64,000 bases of DNA from VXRJ01 sp965246995 (GTDB taxonomy: Bacteria; Acidobacteriota; Vicinamibacteria; Vicinamibacterales; UBA8438): positions 3,596,001 to 3,660,000 of the forward strand of contig OZ252008.1 of NCBI GenBank assembly GCA_965246995.1, in the 5' to 3' direction. Positions 41,236 through 48,881 of this stretch are shown piece after piece (positions within the stretch are counted from its first letter, which is position 1; every line of letters starts with the position of its first letter). Under the pieces are notes generated by a model. The model was not told the origin of the DNA. It ran no database searches and worked only from the letters and a program-made list of their open reading frames with translations. A program made the translations under genes and the position numbers.

Positions 41236-41886
41236 GTGCCTGACGCCCTGCCGCCCCCGGTCACCGAAGAGACCGATGCACTGATCGCCGCCTGCCTCAA
41301 GGGCGATCAGCAGGCCTGGGAAGTGATTGTGCAGCGCCACCGCCGGCGGGTTTTCAACGTCGCCTACCAGTTCGTCGGGCGCCACGAGGAGGCCGAGGAT
41401 CTGACGCAGGAGATCTTCCTGAAGGTGTTCAAGGCGCTCAAGTCATTCGACCGACGCGCCAACTTCAACACCTGGGTCGTCAGCGTCAGCCGCAACCTCT
41501 GCATCGACCACTACCGGCGCGTCCGTCGCGAGCGCGAGACAGTAGACCACCGGGTGGATGCGAGCGAACTCACGCCTGCCGCGACCGGCCTCGACCCCCA
41601 CGGCCAACTCGAGCGGTTCGACCGGCGGACACTCCTGCGCGAAGCACTCAACGCCCTGCCGGAAACGCTTCGGACCGCGGTAACGTTACGGGATATCCAG
41701 GAACTGTCGTACCAGGAGATCGCTGCCCGGCTGCAGTTGCCGGACGGGACGGTCAAATCACGCATCAACCGGGGACGCCGTGAACTCGCACGGCAAGTGG
41801 TCCGGCTGGAACGCGGGCGGGGCAGGGTGGTCAACGCGCCCGCGGGCCACGCCGAAACCGCTTCCCCGCAGGGAGGAGGATCATGA
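41236..41886 (+). CDS. ECF sigma factor, linked to a STAS gene
   Basis: This 216-residue sigma factor has region 2 (QRHRRRVFNVAYQFVGRHEE, then DLTQEIFLKVFKALKSFDRR, then FNTWVVSVSRNLCIDHYRRV) and region 4 (LPETLRTAVTLRDIQELSYQ, then EIAARLQLPDGTVKSRINRG). It does not have a typical zinc-finger anti-sigma gene beside it; instead a STAS gene overlaps its 3' end. I chose the GTG at 41236; a TTG at 41227 is also in frame. The C-terminal 30 residues (RLERGRGRVVNAPAGHAETA) are an unconserved tail. Confidence 0.9.
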   Translation: MPDALPPPVTEETDALIAACLKGDQQAWEVIVQRHRRRVFNVAYQFVGRHEEAEDLTQEIFLKVFKALKSFDRRANFNTWVVSVSRNLCIDHYRRVRRERETVDHRVDASELTPAATGLDPHGQLERFDRRTLLREALNALPETLRTAVTLRDIQELSYQEIAARLQLPDGTVKSRINRGRRELARQVVRLERGRGRVVNAPAGHAETASPQGGGS

Positions 41887-42224
41887 ACCTCACAACGGAT
41901 CGAGTCGGTTCGGCTGTGGTAGTACGCGTCGGCGAATCGAAGATGACCTACCAGGTGCTGAGCGGGTTCGCCGACACGGTCGCCTCCCTGCTCGACAAGG
42001 GCGAGAAGCGCCTGGTCATCGATCTCTCGCGGGTGCTCTATGTCGACAGCGCGACGATCGGCTGCCTGATGGATTTCTACCGGCAGGCCGACAAGCTGGG
42101 GAGCGCGATCAAGCTGGCCGGCGTGCGCCACCGTGTCGAGACGATGCTCACGATGACCGGCACGCACCGGTTCATCGAGCTACATCCGGACGAGTCGAGC
42201 GCCATCGACAGCTTTGGGGAATGA
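41883..42224 (+). CDS. STAS-domain anti-sigma-factor antagonist-like protein
   Basis: This 113-residue single STAS domain has the phosphoacceptor-type serine S56 in VLYVDSATIGCLMDF, the pattern of SpoIIAA/RsbV proteins. Such proteins sequester an anti-sigma kinase when unphosphorylated. The start ATG overlaps the sigma stop (ATGA), with GGAGGAGG directly upstream. No HATPase_c kinase gene is nearby, so the partner must be elsewhere, or this STAS may bind the small protein encoded next. Confidence 0.88.
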   Translation: MNLTTDRVGSAVVVRVGESKMTYQVLSGFADTVASLLDKGEKRLVIDLSRVLYVDSATIGCLMDFYRQADKLGSAIKLAGVRHRVETMLTMTGTHRFIELHPDESSAIDSFGE

Positions 42225-42493
42225 TCATGCGGACCATCACGACCAGTTCCGGACACGAGATTGCACTGGACGGCGACCTGTTGGCGGTACTTGAAGTGCT
42301 CTACCGCGAGATGCACACCCGCCGCGGCCTTGACTACAGCTTCGAAGACGTGATGCGTGAGATCAACCAGCTGATCGATCAGTTGAGTGCGAACGAGCAG
42401 CGGAAGTACCTGCTCGAAAGCCTGTTTCTCAACTCGGTAACGTACGAGAACGAGAAACTGGGCGCCTACATGCGCAAGCTCCCCGCTGAATAG
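42221..42493 (+). CDS. Small conserved-looking protein of unknown function in the ECF-STAS operon
   Basis: This 90-residue protein has no recognised family. It begins MIMRTITTSSGHEIALDGDL and continues with three predicted helices (LAVLEVLYREMHTRRGLDYS, FEDVMREINQLIDQLSANEQ, RKYLLESLFLNSVTYENEKL). The ATG overlaps the STAS stop (ATGA), and a second ATG at 42227 is also possible. It is acidic and soluble, with no signal or membrane segment. A tightly coupled third position suggests it acts with the sigma factor or STAS protein, but this is inference. Confidence 0.7.
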   Translation: MIMRTITTSSGHEIALDGDLLAVLEVLYREMHTRRGLDYSFEDVMREINQLIDQLSANEQRKYLLESLFLNSVTYENEKLGAYMRKLPAE

Positions 42494-42506
42494 ACGCCGG
42501 GCGGAA

Positions 42507-42520
42507 CCGGGGAAACCCGG
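42507..42520. terminator. Hairpin between convergent operons (possible bidirectional terminator)
   Basis: CCGGG-GAAA-CCCGG forms a perfect stem with a GNRA tetraloop between the unknown gene's stop (42493) and the lpxC stop (42551). An outer CGGAA/TTCCG pair (42502-42506, 42526-42530) extends it around a 5-nt bulge. No U-tract follows on either strand, so termination is inferred from position only. Confidence 0.45.
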
Positions 42521-42550
42521 ATGACTTCCGTGGGCGCGGACGAAACCGCG

Positions 42551-43468
42551 TCAGGTCTTGGCTGGCTGCGTGCCGGTCACCGTATCGGCAACCGTCGCCT
42601 CTTCCGGCGCCGGCGCGAGCGGCGCGTCGACGAGGTGCCAAGCGTCCGACTCCTGCAGGATCTTCTGCGCGAAGCCGGCGTGCAGTGCGTGGCCGGCACG
42701 GTGTGCCACGACATGGCCGATGATCGGGTGGCCGACCAGCGCCAGGTCCCCGATGACATCGAGGATCTTGTGGCGAACGAACTCATCCTCGAACCGGAGC
42801 GTGTTGTTCAGCACGCCGGTCTCACCGAGGACGATCGCGTTGTCGAGCGAACCACCGAGCGCCAGGCCTTTCTGGCGCATCTGTTCGACCTCCTTCAGGA
42901 AGCCGAACGTGCGAGCCGGCGCGATCTCCTCGGCGAACGACTCCTCGGTGATCTGCTGCGTCCGCGACTGATGCCGCAACAGCGGATGGTCGAAGCTGAT
43001 GCTGTAGGTCACCCTGAAGTGGTCGGACGGATAGACGGCGATCCGCTTGTCCCCCTTCGAGAGCACAATCGGCCGCGCGACCTTCAGGAACCGGCGCGCC
43101 TCACTCAACGTCTTGATGCCCGCCTCGTGGACGAGGTAGACGAACGACGCTGCGCTGCCGTCCATGATCGGCACCTCGGCGGCGTTCAACTCGACCGTCG
43201 CGTTGTCGATTCCGAGACCGACGAAGGCGGCAAGCAGGTGCTCGACGGTGCCGACCGACGCCGCATCCTGCGCGAGCGCCGTTGCGTAGGACAGGCCGGA
43301 AATCCGGTCCGCCTCGGCAGGCACCTCAAGGCCGTTGAGATCGAGTCGCCGGAAGCGAATGCCGTGATCAGCGGGAGCAGGTTTGATTCGGAGCGTTACC
43401 TTCCGCCCCGAGTGCAACCCGATTCCGGAGCACGAAACCGACCGGCTAAGTGTTCGCTGGGGCGTCAT
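42551..43468 (-). CDS. lpxC: UDP-3-O-acyl-N-acetylglucosamine deacetylase
   Basis: This 305-residue zinc amidase makes the committed step of lipid A synthesis. It begins MTPQRTLSRSVSCSGIGLHS. It has the zinc/catalytic motifs TVEHLLAAFVGLGIDNATVE, EIAPARTFGFLKEVEQMRQK, FEDEFVRHKILDVIGDLALV and HVVAHRAGHALHAGFA. The length is normal and a short Thr/Ala-rich tail is present. The ATG at 43468 has AGGA immediately adjacent, too close for a good Shine-Dalgarno. Its ATGA overlaps the stop of a possible 33-codon upstream ORF (43465-43566), which may drive its translation. Confidence 0.95.
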   Translation of the reverse strand: MTPQRTLSRSVSCSGIGLHSGRKVTLRIKPAPADHGIRFRRLDLNGLEVPAEADRISGLSYATALAQDAASVGTVEHLLAAFVGLGIDNATVELNAAEVPIMDGSAASFVYLVHEAGIKTLSEARRFLKVARPIVLSKGDKRIAVYPSDHFRVTYSISFDHPLLRHQSRTQQITEESFAEEIAPARTFGFLKEVEQMRQKGLALGGSLDNAIVLGETGVLNNTLRFEDEFVRHKILDVIGDLALVGHPIIGHVVAHRAGHALHAGFAQKILQESDAWHLVDAPLAPAPEEATVADTVTGTQPAKT

Positions 43469-43566
43469 TCCTGCCGGCCGTTTCCCACCGCGTACCCAAG
43501 CGGTCTGGCAAGCGTTGCTGCTCCTACTGATGACTTGAGCCAAGCGGGCTGCGGCGACTCTGCCAC
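43465..43566 (-). CDS. Possible 33-codon leader ORF translationally coupled to lpxC
   Basis: The GTG at 43564-43566 follows a strong Shine-Dalgarno (GGGGAGGA, 7 nt away) and opens MAESPQPAWLKSSVG, then AATLARPLGYAVGNGRQE. It ends at a TGA whose last bases overlap the lpxC ATG (ATGA). The lpxC gene itself lacks a well-spaced Shine-Dalgarno. The alternative is that the latter half is a degenerate interspersed palindromic repeat of the VGATLARP/RHSCRP type that is common in intergenic DNA, with the overlap arising by chance. Confidence 0.4.
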   Translation of the reverse strand: MAESPQPAWLKSSVGAATLARPLGYAVGNGRQE

Positions 43567-43592
43567 TGCCGTTCCTCCCCAGCTGCGATGTA

Positions 43593-43601
43593 TTTATACC
43601 A
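43593..43601 (-). promoter_or_regulatory. Extended -10 promoter for lpxC
   Basis: The minus strand reads TGGTATAAA, an extended -10 element (TGn plus TATAAA), upstream of the leader ORF and lpxC. The -35 region is poor, as is common for extended -10 promoters. It would give a leader of about 115-120 nt before lpxC. Confidence 0.45.
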
Positions 43602-43669
43602 TACTCCGGCTTCTCGCAGCCACCACGATGAGCGGTTTTTTGTCGATGTGCCATGACCCTTCCCCATTC

Positions 43670-43694
43670 GGGCCGGAACTGCCTGCGCCGGCCC
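43670..43694 (-). terminator. Hairpin just after the uvrA stop
   Basis: On the minus strand GGGCCGG and CCGGCCC pair around an 11-nt loop, beginning 5 bp after the uvrA stop. No T-rich tract directly follows, though an A6 run lies about 34 nt further on. It may be a terminator or a 3'-end stabiliser. Confidence 0.35.
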
Positions 43695-43698
43695 TTGA

Positions 43699-46572
43699 TC
43701 AGTGCACCAGTGCGGGCCGGAGACAGGCGCCCGTGAGCGATCCCGCCTCCGCAGCCACCGCCTCTGGTGTCCCTGCCACCACTACTTTGCCGCCGTCGGA
43801 GCCGCCTCCCGGCCCGAGGTCGACGATGTGGTCCGCCACCTTGATCACGTCGAGGTGGTGCTCGATCACCACCACCGTGTTGCCCTGATCCACCAGCAGG
43901 TTCAGCACATCGAGCAGACGCTTCGTATCCTCGAGGTGCAGCCCGGTGGTCGGTTCGTCCAGAATGTAGAGCGTCTGCCCGGTGCTCCGGCGCGAGAGTT
44001 CCTTGGCCAGTTTTACCCGCTGCGCCTCTCCGCCACTCAGTGTCGTCGCTGACTGGCCGAGCGTGACGTAGCCGAGGCCGACGTCCTGCAACGTGCGCAG
44101 CTTCGCCGCGATAGACGGCACGTTCTCGAGGAGCTCCGCCGCCTGATCGACGGTCATCGCCAGCATCTCGGCGATGGAGGCGCCTCGGTAGGTGATCTCC
44201 AGCGTCTCGCGGTTGTAGCGCCGGCCGCGGCACTGCTCGCACATGACGTAGACGTCGGGCAGAAAATGCATCTCGATGGCGATCACGCCATCGCCCTGGC
44301 AAGCTTCGCACCGTCCCCCCTTCACGTTGAAGGAGAACCGGCCCGGCCGGTATCCACGAGCGCGGGCTTCCGGCAGCATCGCATATATGTCTCGGATGAA
44401 AGTGAACAGACCTGTATAGGTGGCCGGATTTGATCGCGGAGTTCGCCCGATCGGCGACTGATCGATCTGAATCACCTTGTCGATCCGGTCGATCCCCTCG
44501 ATCGCGGTATGCGCACCGGGGTCGGCCGCCGCCCGGTAGAGCGTCCGTGCGAGGGCGCGGTAAAGGATGTCGTTCACCAGAGTCGATTTCCCGGATCCGC
44601 TGACGCCGGTCACCGCCGTCAAGACGCCGAGCGGCAACTCGACATCGATGTCCTTCAGGTTGTTTGCCCGCGCGCCGCGGATCGTGATCGTGCCGTGGCG
44701 CGCCGCCCGCCGCTCCTGTGGCACCTCGATGGAGCGCGCACCCCGCAGGTACATCCCGGTGAGCGACTCGTTGCCGTTCGCCTCAAGCATAGCGGGCGGT
44801 CCCTGGAATATGACCTCACCACCATGTTCTCCAGCACCGATACCTAGATCCACCACGTAGTCGGCTGAACGAATCGTCTCCTCGTCATGCTCCACCACCA
44901 CGACCGTGTTGCCCAGATCCCGCAACCGGCCGAGCGTGGCGAGCAAGCGCTTGTTGTCATGCTGGTGCAAACCGATCGACGGCTCGTCGAGCACGTAGAG
45001 GACGCCGGTCAGACTGGCGCCGATCTGCGTCGCCAGGCGGATCCGTTGCGCCTCGCCTCCGGACAGCGTCGCGGCGCCGCGGGCCAGCGTCAGGTAGCCG
45101 ACGCCGACATCGCACAGGAAACGCATCCGGTCCCGGATCTCGCGCAGCACCCGGTCGGCGACGAGCGCTTCCCGCTCCGTCAGCTCAAGCGCGTCGAAGA
45201 GGTCGAGCGCGCTGGTGAGGGAGAGGTTGACACAGTCGGCCATGGTCCGACCCTTGACCTTGACCGCCCGACTCTCCGGCCGCAGGCGCTCGCCCGCGCA
45301 GTTGCCGCACGGCCGGCGCGCGCGGTACGCCTGCAGCGCCTCCTGTTGGGCACGGGCAGCCGCGGCGTAGCGGCGGCGGAGGTTCGGGATGATCCCTTCG
45401 AAGTCACGGCCGAACGGGTCGGGCCGGATTCCGCGTCCAACCTTCCCCCGCCGTGCACCGCCCGGGGGCTGCCCTTCACTGCTCTCGCCGTTCTGACCGA
45501 ACAGCAACAGCTCGCGCTGCCGACGCGGGAGCTTGCCGAACGACCGGTCGAGGTCGATGCCGTAATACTGGGAAAGGCGTGACAACGCCCGGCGAATCGA
45601 CTCCTGGTCGCCCCCCACCCAGGGCTGAATGGCGCCGGCGTCGAGCGAGACCGATGGATCGGGGACGATCCGATCGGGGTCGAAATCTTCGATGGCGCCG
45701 AGTCCCTGACACGCGCGGCACGCGCCGTGCGGCGAGTTGAAGGAGAAGGCGCGCGGCGTCATTTCCGGCATGTTGATGCCGCATGCGGGACAGGCGAGAC
45801 GGCGCGAGAAGAGCCGGTCGCCACCGCCAAGCGTGTTGATGATGACGACTTCATCCGCCAGCGTGAGCGAGAACTCGATGGCCTCGGTCAGCCGCCGTTT
45901 CGCCCCTTCCCGGATCACCAGGCGATCGACCACGACCTCGATCGAGTGGTTCCGGCGCCGGTCCAGCGAGAACTCGTGCTCCAGCGGGCGGATCGCGCCA
46001 TCGACCCGGACACGCGTCAAGCCCCGCGCGCGCAACGCGTCGAGTTCCTTACGGAACGCTCCCTTGCGTCCCCGCACGATCGGCGCCAGCACGTTCACCC
46101 GTTCCTCGGGCGGTTCGGACAGGATCGTCTCCACCATCCGTTCCACCGACTGCGACGCGATCGCCCGGTCGCACGACGGACAGTGGGGTACGCCGATGTT
46201 GGCGAACAGCAAACGGAGGAAGTCGTATATCTCGGTGACGGTGCCGACCGTCGAGCGGGGATTGGACCCGGTGGTTCGCTGTTCGATGGAAATGGCGGGC
46301 GAGAGCCCGTCGATCTGATCGACGTCCGGCTTCTCCACCTGCTCGAGAAACTGACGGGCGTAGGCGGATAGGGACTCGACGTAGCGCCGCTGTCCCTCGG
46401 CGTAGATCGTGTCGAACGCCAGCGAGGATTTGCCGGACCCGGAGAGTCCAGTCACGACGACGAGCTGATCCCGCGGAAGCCGTACGTCGACGTTCTTCAG
46501 GTTGTGGACGCGCGCACCGCGGACGTTGATCCAGTCGTGCGGCTCCCGCGAGGTAACACGGTCAGCCCCCAT
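43699..46572 (-). CDS. uvrA: UvrA, excinuclease ABC subunit A
   Basis: This 957-residue protein is a full UvrA. Domain 1 has VVVTGLSGSGKSSLAFDTIY and SLSAYARQFLEQ. A zinc site is visible in LACPACGIN, then HGACRACQGLGA. The first signature is LTLARGAATLSGGEAQRIRL. Domain 2 has AVTGVSGSGKSTLVNDILYR, the zinc finger RCEACQGDGVIAIE ... CEQCRGRRY and the second SGGEAQRVKLAKEL with LYILDEPTTGLHLED. An insertion of about 30 residues (GQNGESSEGQPPGGARRGKV) lies in the region between the two zinc sites. It scans DNA for bulky damage. It follows the propeller gene by 24 bp. Confidence 0.97.
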   Translation of the reverse strand: MGADRVTSREPHDWINVRGARVHNLKNVDVRLPRDQLVVVTGLSGSGKSSLAFDTIYAEGQRRYVESLSAYARQFLEQVEKPDVDQIDGLSPAISIEQRTTGSNPRSTVGTVTEIYDFLRLLFANIGVPHCPSCDRAIASQSVERMVETILSEPPEERVNVLAPIVRGRKGAFRKELDALRARGLTRVRVDGAIRPLEHEFSLDRRRNHSIEVVVDRLVIREGAKRRLTEAIEFSLTLADEVVIINTLGGGDRLFSRRLACPACGINMPEMTPRAFSFNSPHGACRACQGLGAIEDFDPDRIVPDPSVSLDAGAIQPWVGGDQESIRRALSRLSQYYGIDLDRSFGKLPRRQRELLLFGQNGESSEGQPPGGARRGKVGRGIRPDPFGRDFEGIIPNLRRRYAAAARAQQEALQAYRARRPCGNCAGERLRPESRAVKVKGRTMADCVNLSLTSALDLFDALELTEREALVADRVLREIRDRMRFLCDVGVGYLTLARGAATLSGGEAQRIRLATQIGASLTGVLYVLDEPSIGLHQHDNKRLLATLGRLRDLGNTVVVVEHDEETIRSADYVVDLGIGAGEHGGEVIFQGPPAMLEANGNESLTGMYLRGARSIEVPQERRAARHGTITIRGARANNLKDIDVELPLGVLTAVTGVSGSGKSTLVNDILYRALARTLYRAAADPGAHTAIEGIDRIDKVIQIDQSPIGRTPRSNPATYTGLFTFIRDIYAMLPEARARGYRPGRFSFNVKGGRCEACQGDGVIAIEMHFLPDVYVMCEQCRGRRYNRETLEITYRGASIAEMLAMTVDQAAELLENVPSIAAKLRTLQDVGLGYVTLGQSATTLSGGEAQRVKLAKELSRRSTGQTLYILDEPTTGLHLEDTKRLLDVLNLLVDQGNTVVVIEHHLDVIKVADHIVDLGPGGGSDGGKVVVAGTPEAVAAEAGSLTGACLRPALVH

Positions 46573-46596
46573 CGGCGAATACCCAAACGGTCCATG

Positions 46597-47589
46597 CTAC
46601 CACGCGTACAGCGTCTCCCCGGAAGCAGCGACCATCGCACCGCTGCGTTGGAACGCCAAGCCCACCAGGTCCGGTCCCGCGAGGACCAGCGCACGCGTCC
46701 CGTCGTCCGCCATGCGGTAGATGCCGCTCGCGCCGGCCAGCGCCTCGGCGACGTGCAGCACCCCGTCGGCGTCGAACGCAAGTCCCTGAGGCCGGCCGAA
46801 GCCGGTCGCCACACGGTCGACGGTGCCGGTCCGATCGATTCGGTAGACGCTGTCCCGCGTCGCGAGCGTGGGCCCCGTGACGTACAGCCCATCATCCGGT
46901 CCCCAGGCAAGGTGGAACGCTGCGACGCTCGCCGGCAGCGTGGCGAACGGCGTCGGTCGGCCGGAACTGCCGATCCGGAAAACGGTACCGGACCGATCGC
47001 CGACATAAAGCGTCCCGTCCTGGCTGAACGCGAGGCCGCAGGCGACACCCAGTTCACCTACGAACAGATCGAACGCCCCGTCGTCACCCACGCGGTACAC
47101 AGCGCCGTCGTAGCGGCTCGATACATACAGTCGCCCGTCCGGTGCGATCGCAAGCGACGTTGCGTTGGTGAGCCCCTTGACAAAGGGCTCGCGAAAACCG
47201 TCGCCCCGGATTCGGTAGACCGAAACCGGCGTACGCTCCCCGCGCGTGCCGCTGAACGTGGCATACAAGGTGCCGTCGGCAGCGACGGCGGGGCTGTCCA
47301 CCTGATGCAGGCCAGTCGCCGCCACGCGGCCGACGTCGACCCCCGCAGTGGCGGTCGTCCCGTCCCCGCCGAAACAGACCGGCGATAGTCCCCCATCCAG
47401 ATCGGGCGGTACGAGCACCGTTGCGGAACCGCTTGAGAGCTGGAGGACACGCGCCGGCTGGTTGCCTATGCGGATGTCGGGCAAACCGCCGTCCAACCCG
47501 TCACCCAGCAGGTTCTCACCCGCTAGTACGAGACGCCCACCCGCGATCGCACGGGGGGGATTGAGCGAAGTGATGCGTGGCGCGGGCAT
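46597..47589 (-). CDS. IPT/TIG-like plus NHL/SMP-30-type beta-propeller protein
   Basis: This 330-residue protein begins with an IPT/TIG-like beta-sandwich (PRITSLNPPRAIAGGRLVLA, then GDGLDGGLPDIRIGNQPARV). A propeller follows with blades such as LAIAPDGRLYVSSRYDGAVY, LAFSQDGTLYVGDRSGTVFR and LAFDADGVLHVAEALAGASG. No signal peptide is seen, which is unusual for a TIG-propeller protein and suggests either a cytoplasmic location or a missed start. Its function is unknown; gluconolactonase-like activity cannot be excluded. It sits in a tight run between an HNH gene and uvrA. Confidence 0.75.
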   Translation of the reverse strand: MPAPRITSLNPPRAIAGGRLVLAGENLLGDGLDGGLPDIRIGNQPARVLQLSSGSATVLVPPDLDGGLSPVCFGGDGTTATAGVDVGRVAATGLHQVDSPAVAADGTLYATFSGTRGERTPVSVYRIRGDGFREPFVKGLTNATSLAIAPDGRLYVSSRYDGAVYRVGDDGAFDLFVGELGVACGLAFSQDGTLYVGDRSGTVFRIGSSGRPTPFATLPASVAAFHLAWGPDDGLYVTGPTLATRDSVYRIDRTGTVDRVATGFGRPQGLAFDADGVLHVAEALAGASGIYRMADDGTRALVLAGPDLVGLAFQRSGAMVAASGETLYAW

Positions 47590-47601
47590 CCGGTCTGGCC
47601 G

Positions 47602-48138
47602 CTACGCCTCGGTGTCGAGCTCGACGTTCCAGTAGAGGTAGTCGCGCCAGCTATCTGGTGCGTCGCGCAGGCCGAAGGTCAGCCGTACCGTGGGCGAACG
47701 GGTCGGGCGCTTCGGGGGGCGGATCAAGCGCAACCCCGCCTGGGCTGGAGTACGCCCACCCTTCTTACGGTTGCACTTGATGCAGGAGGTGACGATGTTC
47801 TCCCAGTTTTTCCGGCCTCCCTGGGAGACCGGCACCACATGGTCGAAGGTCAGGTCACCCACCGGGAATTCCCTGCCGCAATACTGGCAGCTGTGTTCGT
47901 CGCGCGCGTAGATATTTGCCCGCGAAAACGGCACCTCGTCCAGTCGACGCTTCATGGTGATGTAGCGAAGCAAGCGGATCACGGACGGGAGCCTGAACGT
48001 GATCGAGACCGAGTGGATCTCCCGGTCGTACTCGGAAACCACCTCCACCTTGCCCTGACAGAGCATGGTGATGGCCTTCCGCCAGTCGACCACCTTCAGC
48101 GGTTCGTAAGTCGCGTTCAACAGCAGCGTCTGTTCCAC
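47602..48138 (-). CDS. HNH endonuclease-family protein
   Basis: This 178-residue protein has an N-terminal domain found in many bacterial HNH proteins (MEQTLLLNATYEPLKVVDWR, then KAITMLCQGKVEVVSEYDRE). The HNH domain follows: HSCQYCGREFPVGDLTFDHV, then VPVSQGGRKNWENIVTSCIK, then CNRKKGGRTPAQAGL. It holds the CxxC pairs, the H of DHV and the Asn. I chose the GTG at 48138, with GAGG 6-7 nt upstream. Such standalone HNH proteins are widespread and often unlinked to restriction systems. It is transcribed with the propeller gene and uvrA. Confidence 0.88.
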   Translation of the reverse strand: MEQTLLLNATYEPLKVVDWRKAITMLCQGKVEVVSEYDREIHSVSITFRLPSVIRLLRYITMKRRLDEVPFSRANIYARDEHSCQYCGREFPVGDLTFDHVVPVSQGGRKNWENIVTSCIKCNRKKGGRTPAQAGLRLIRPPKRPTRSPTVRLTFGLRDAPDSWRDYLYWNVELDTEA

Positions 48139-48201
48139 GGTCCGCCTCGCCCGATGGTGCACCTGCAGCTTTGGCCGGATAGGCAGGTATTTAACCTCCG
48201 A

Positions 48202-48230
48202 TTCTGAACGACGTAGCGCTACGGTGTCAA
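48202..48230 (-). promoter_or_regulatory. Promoter for the HNH-propeller-uvrA run with a palindrome in the spacer
   Basis: On the minus strand, TTGACA (48230-48225) is followed by a 17-nt spacer and TCAGAA (48207-48202). The spacer contains the perfect 12-bp palindrome CGTAGCGCTACG (48212-48223), an arrangement suited to a repressor operator. No SOS box was recognised despite uvrA being downstream. Confidence 0.45.
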
Positions 48231-48285
48231 CCTGTCGGCTGTGTAACGCATTGCACGCATGTAAGTTAGCTCTCCAAATGGAGCC

Positions 48286-48299
48286 CGGACTGTAGTCCG
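48286..48299. repeat. Inverted repeat at the NlpC/P60 gene start
   Basis: CGGACT and AGTCCG pair around a 2-nt centre (48286-48299). A second CTCC/GGAG pair lies just upstream (48272-48283). The GTG start at 48299 touches the repeat. It could be an operator or an RNA hairpin at the start codon. Confidence 0.35.
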
Positions 48300-48856
48300 T
48301 GGCGGCTCGGGCCGATAGTCGTGCCGTGCAGAGATGCATTCGTGCGGCTATTGCTTGCCTGATTCTGCTGGGGACGGCCGCGTGCGCCTCGCGCGGGGGC
48401 CACGTACCGGCGCCCTTCCCGCGGCCGGGGAACCCGGTTGACTGGTCCCCATCCCGCCCGGCGATCCCGAAAGCTCCGGGCAGCGCCAGCCCGATTATCA
48501 ACACGGCGCTCTCCCTGCGCGGGTCACCGTACACTGCGGGAGGTGCGGCTCCGAGCGGCTTCGACTGCAGCGGGTTCACCCGCTACGTCTTCGCCCAGCA
48601 CGGCGTCCAGTTGCCACGAACCTCCGCGGATCAGTACCGCGAAGGGCATTCGGTCGATCCCGATGAACTGCAGCCGGGAGATCTCGTCTTCTTCGCGACA
48701 TCCGGCCCGGGACCGTCGCACGTCGGTGTGGCGATCGGTGACGGACAGTTCGTCCACGCGCCGAACCGGCGAAGTTCCGTCCGAATCGACGCTCTGGATG
48801 CCCGCTACTGGCGCCGACGCTTCCTCGGCGTCCGCCGCTACGTCCCCACCAGCTGA
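48299..48856 (+). CDS. NlpC/P60-family lipoprotein peptidase
   Basis: This 185-residue protein has a lipoprotein signal with lipobox GTAAC (CIRAAIACLILLGTAACAS), a Pro-rich linker and an NlpC/P60 domain. The catalytic Cys is in GFDCSGFTRYVFAQHGVQLP, the His in SHVGVAIGDGQFVHAPN. It would cut gamma-D-Glu-meso-DAP bonds in peptidoglycan from the outer membrane. The GTG at 48299 is the first start; a GTG at 48326 is also possible. It is followed by the second MITE-like element. Confidence 0.87.
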   Translation: MAARADSRAVQRCIRAAIACLILLGTAACASRGGHVPAPFPRPGNPVDWSPSRPAIPKAPGSASPIINTALSLRGSPYTAGGAAPSGFDCSGFTRYVFAQHGVQLPRTSADQYREGHSVDPDELQPGDLVFFATSGPGPSHVGVAIGDGQFVHAPNRRSSVRIDALDARYWRRRFLGVRRYVPTS

Positions 48857-48881
48857 TCCGATCCACGCCGCCCGCACACGA

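Noticed and set aside
43596..43698. A protein-coding extension of lpxC reaching upstream to 44311.
   Set aside because: The frame is open through the leader and into uvrA, but the residues before MTPQRT have no family similarity and would be translated antisense to nothing useful; LpxC proteins begin at the chosen ATG.
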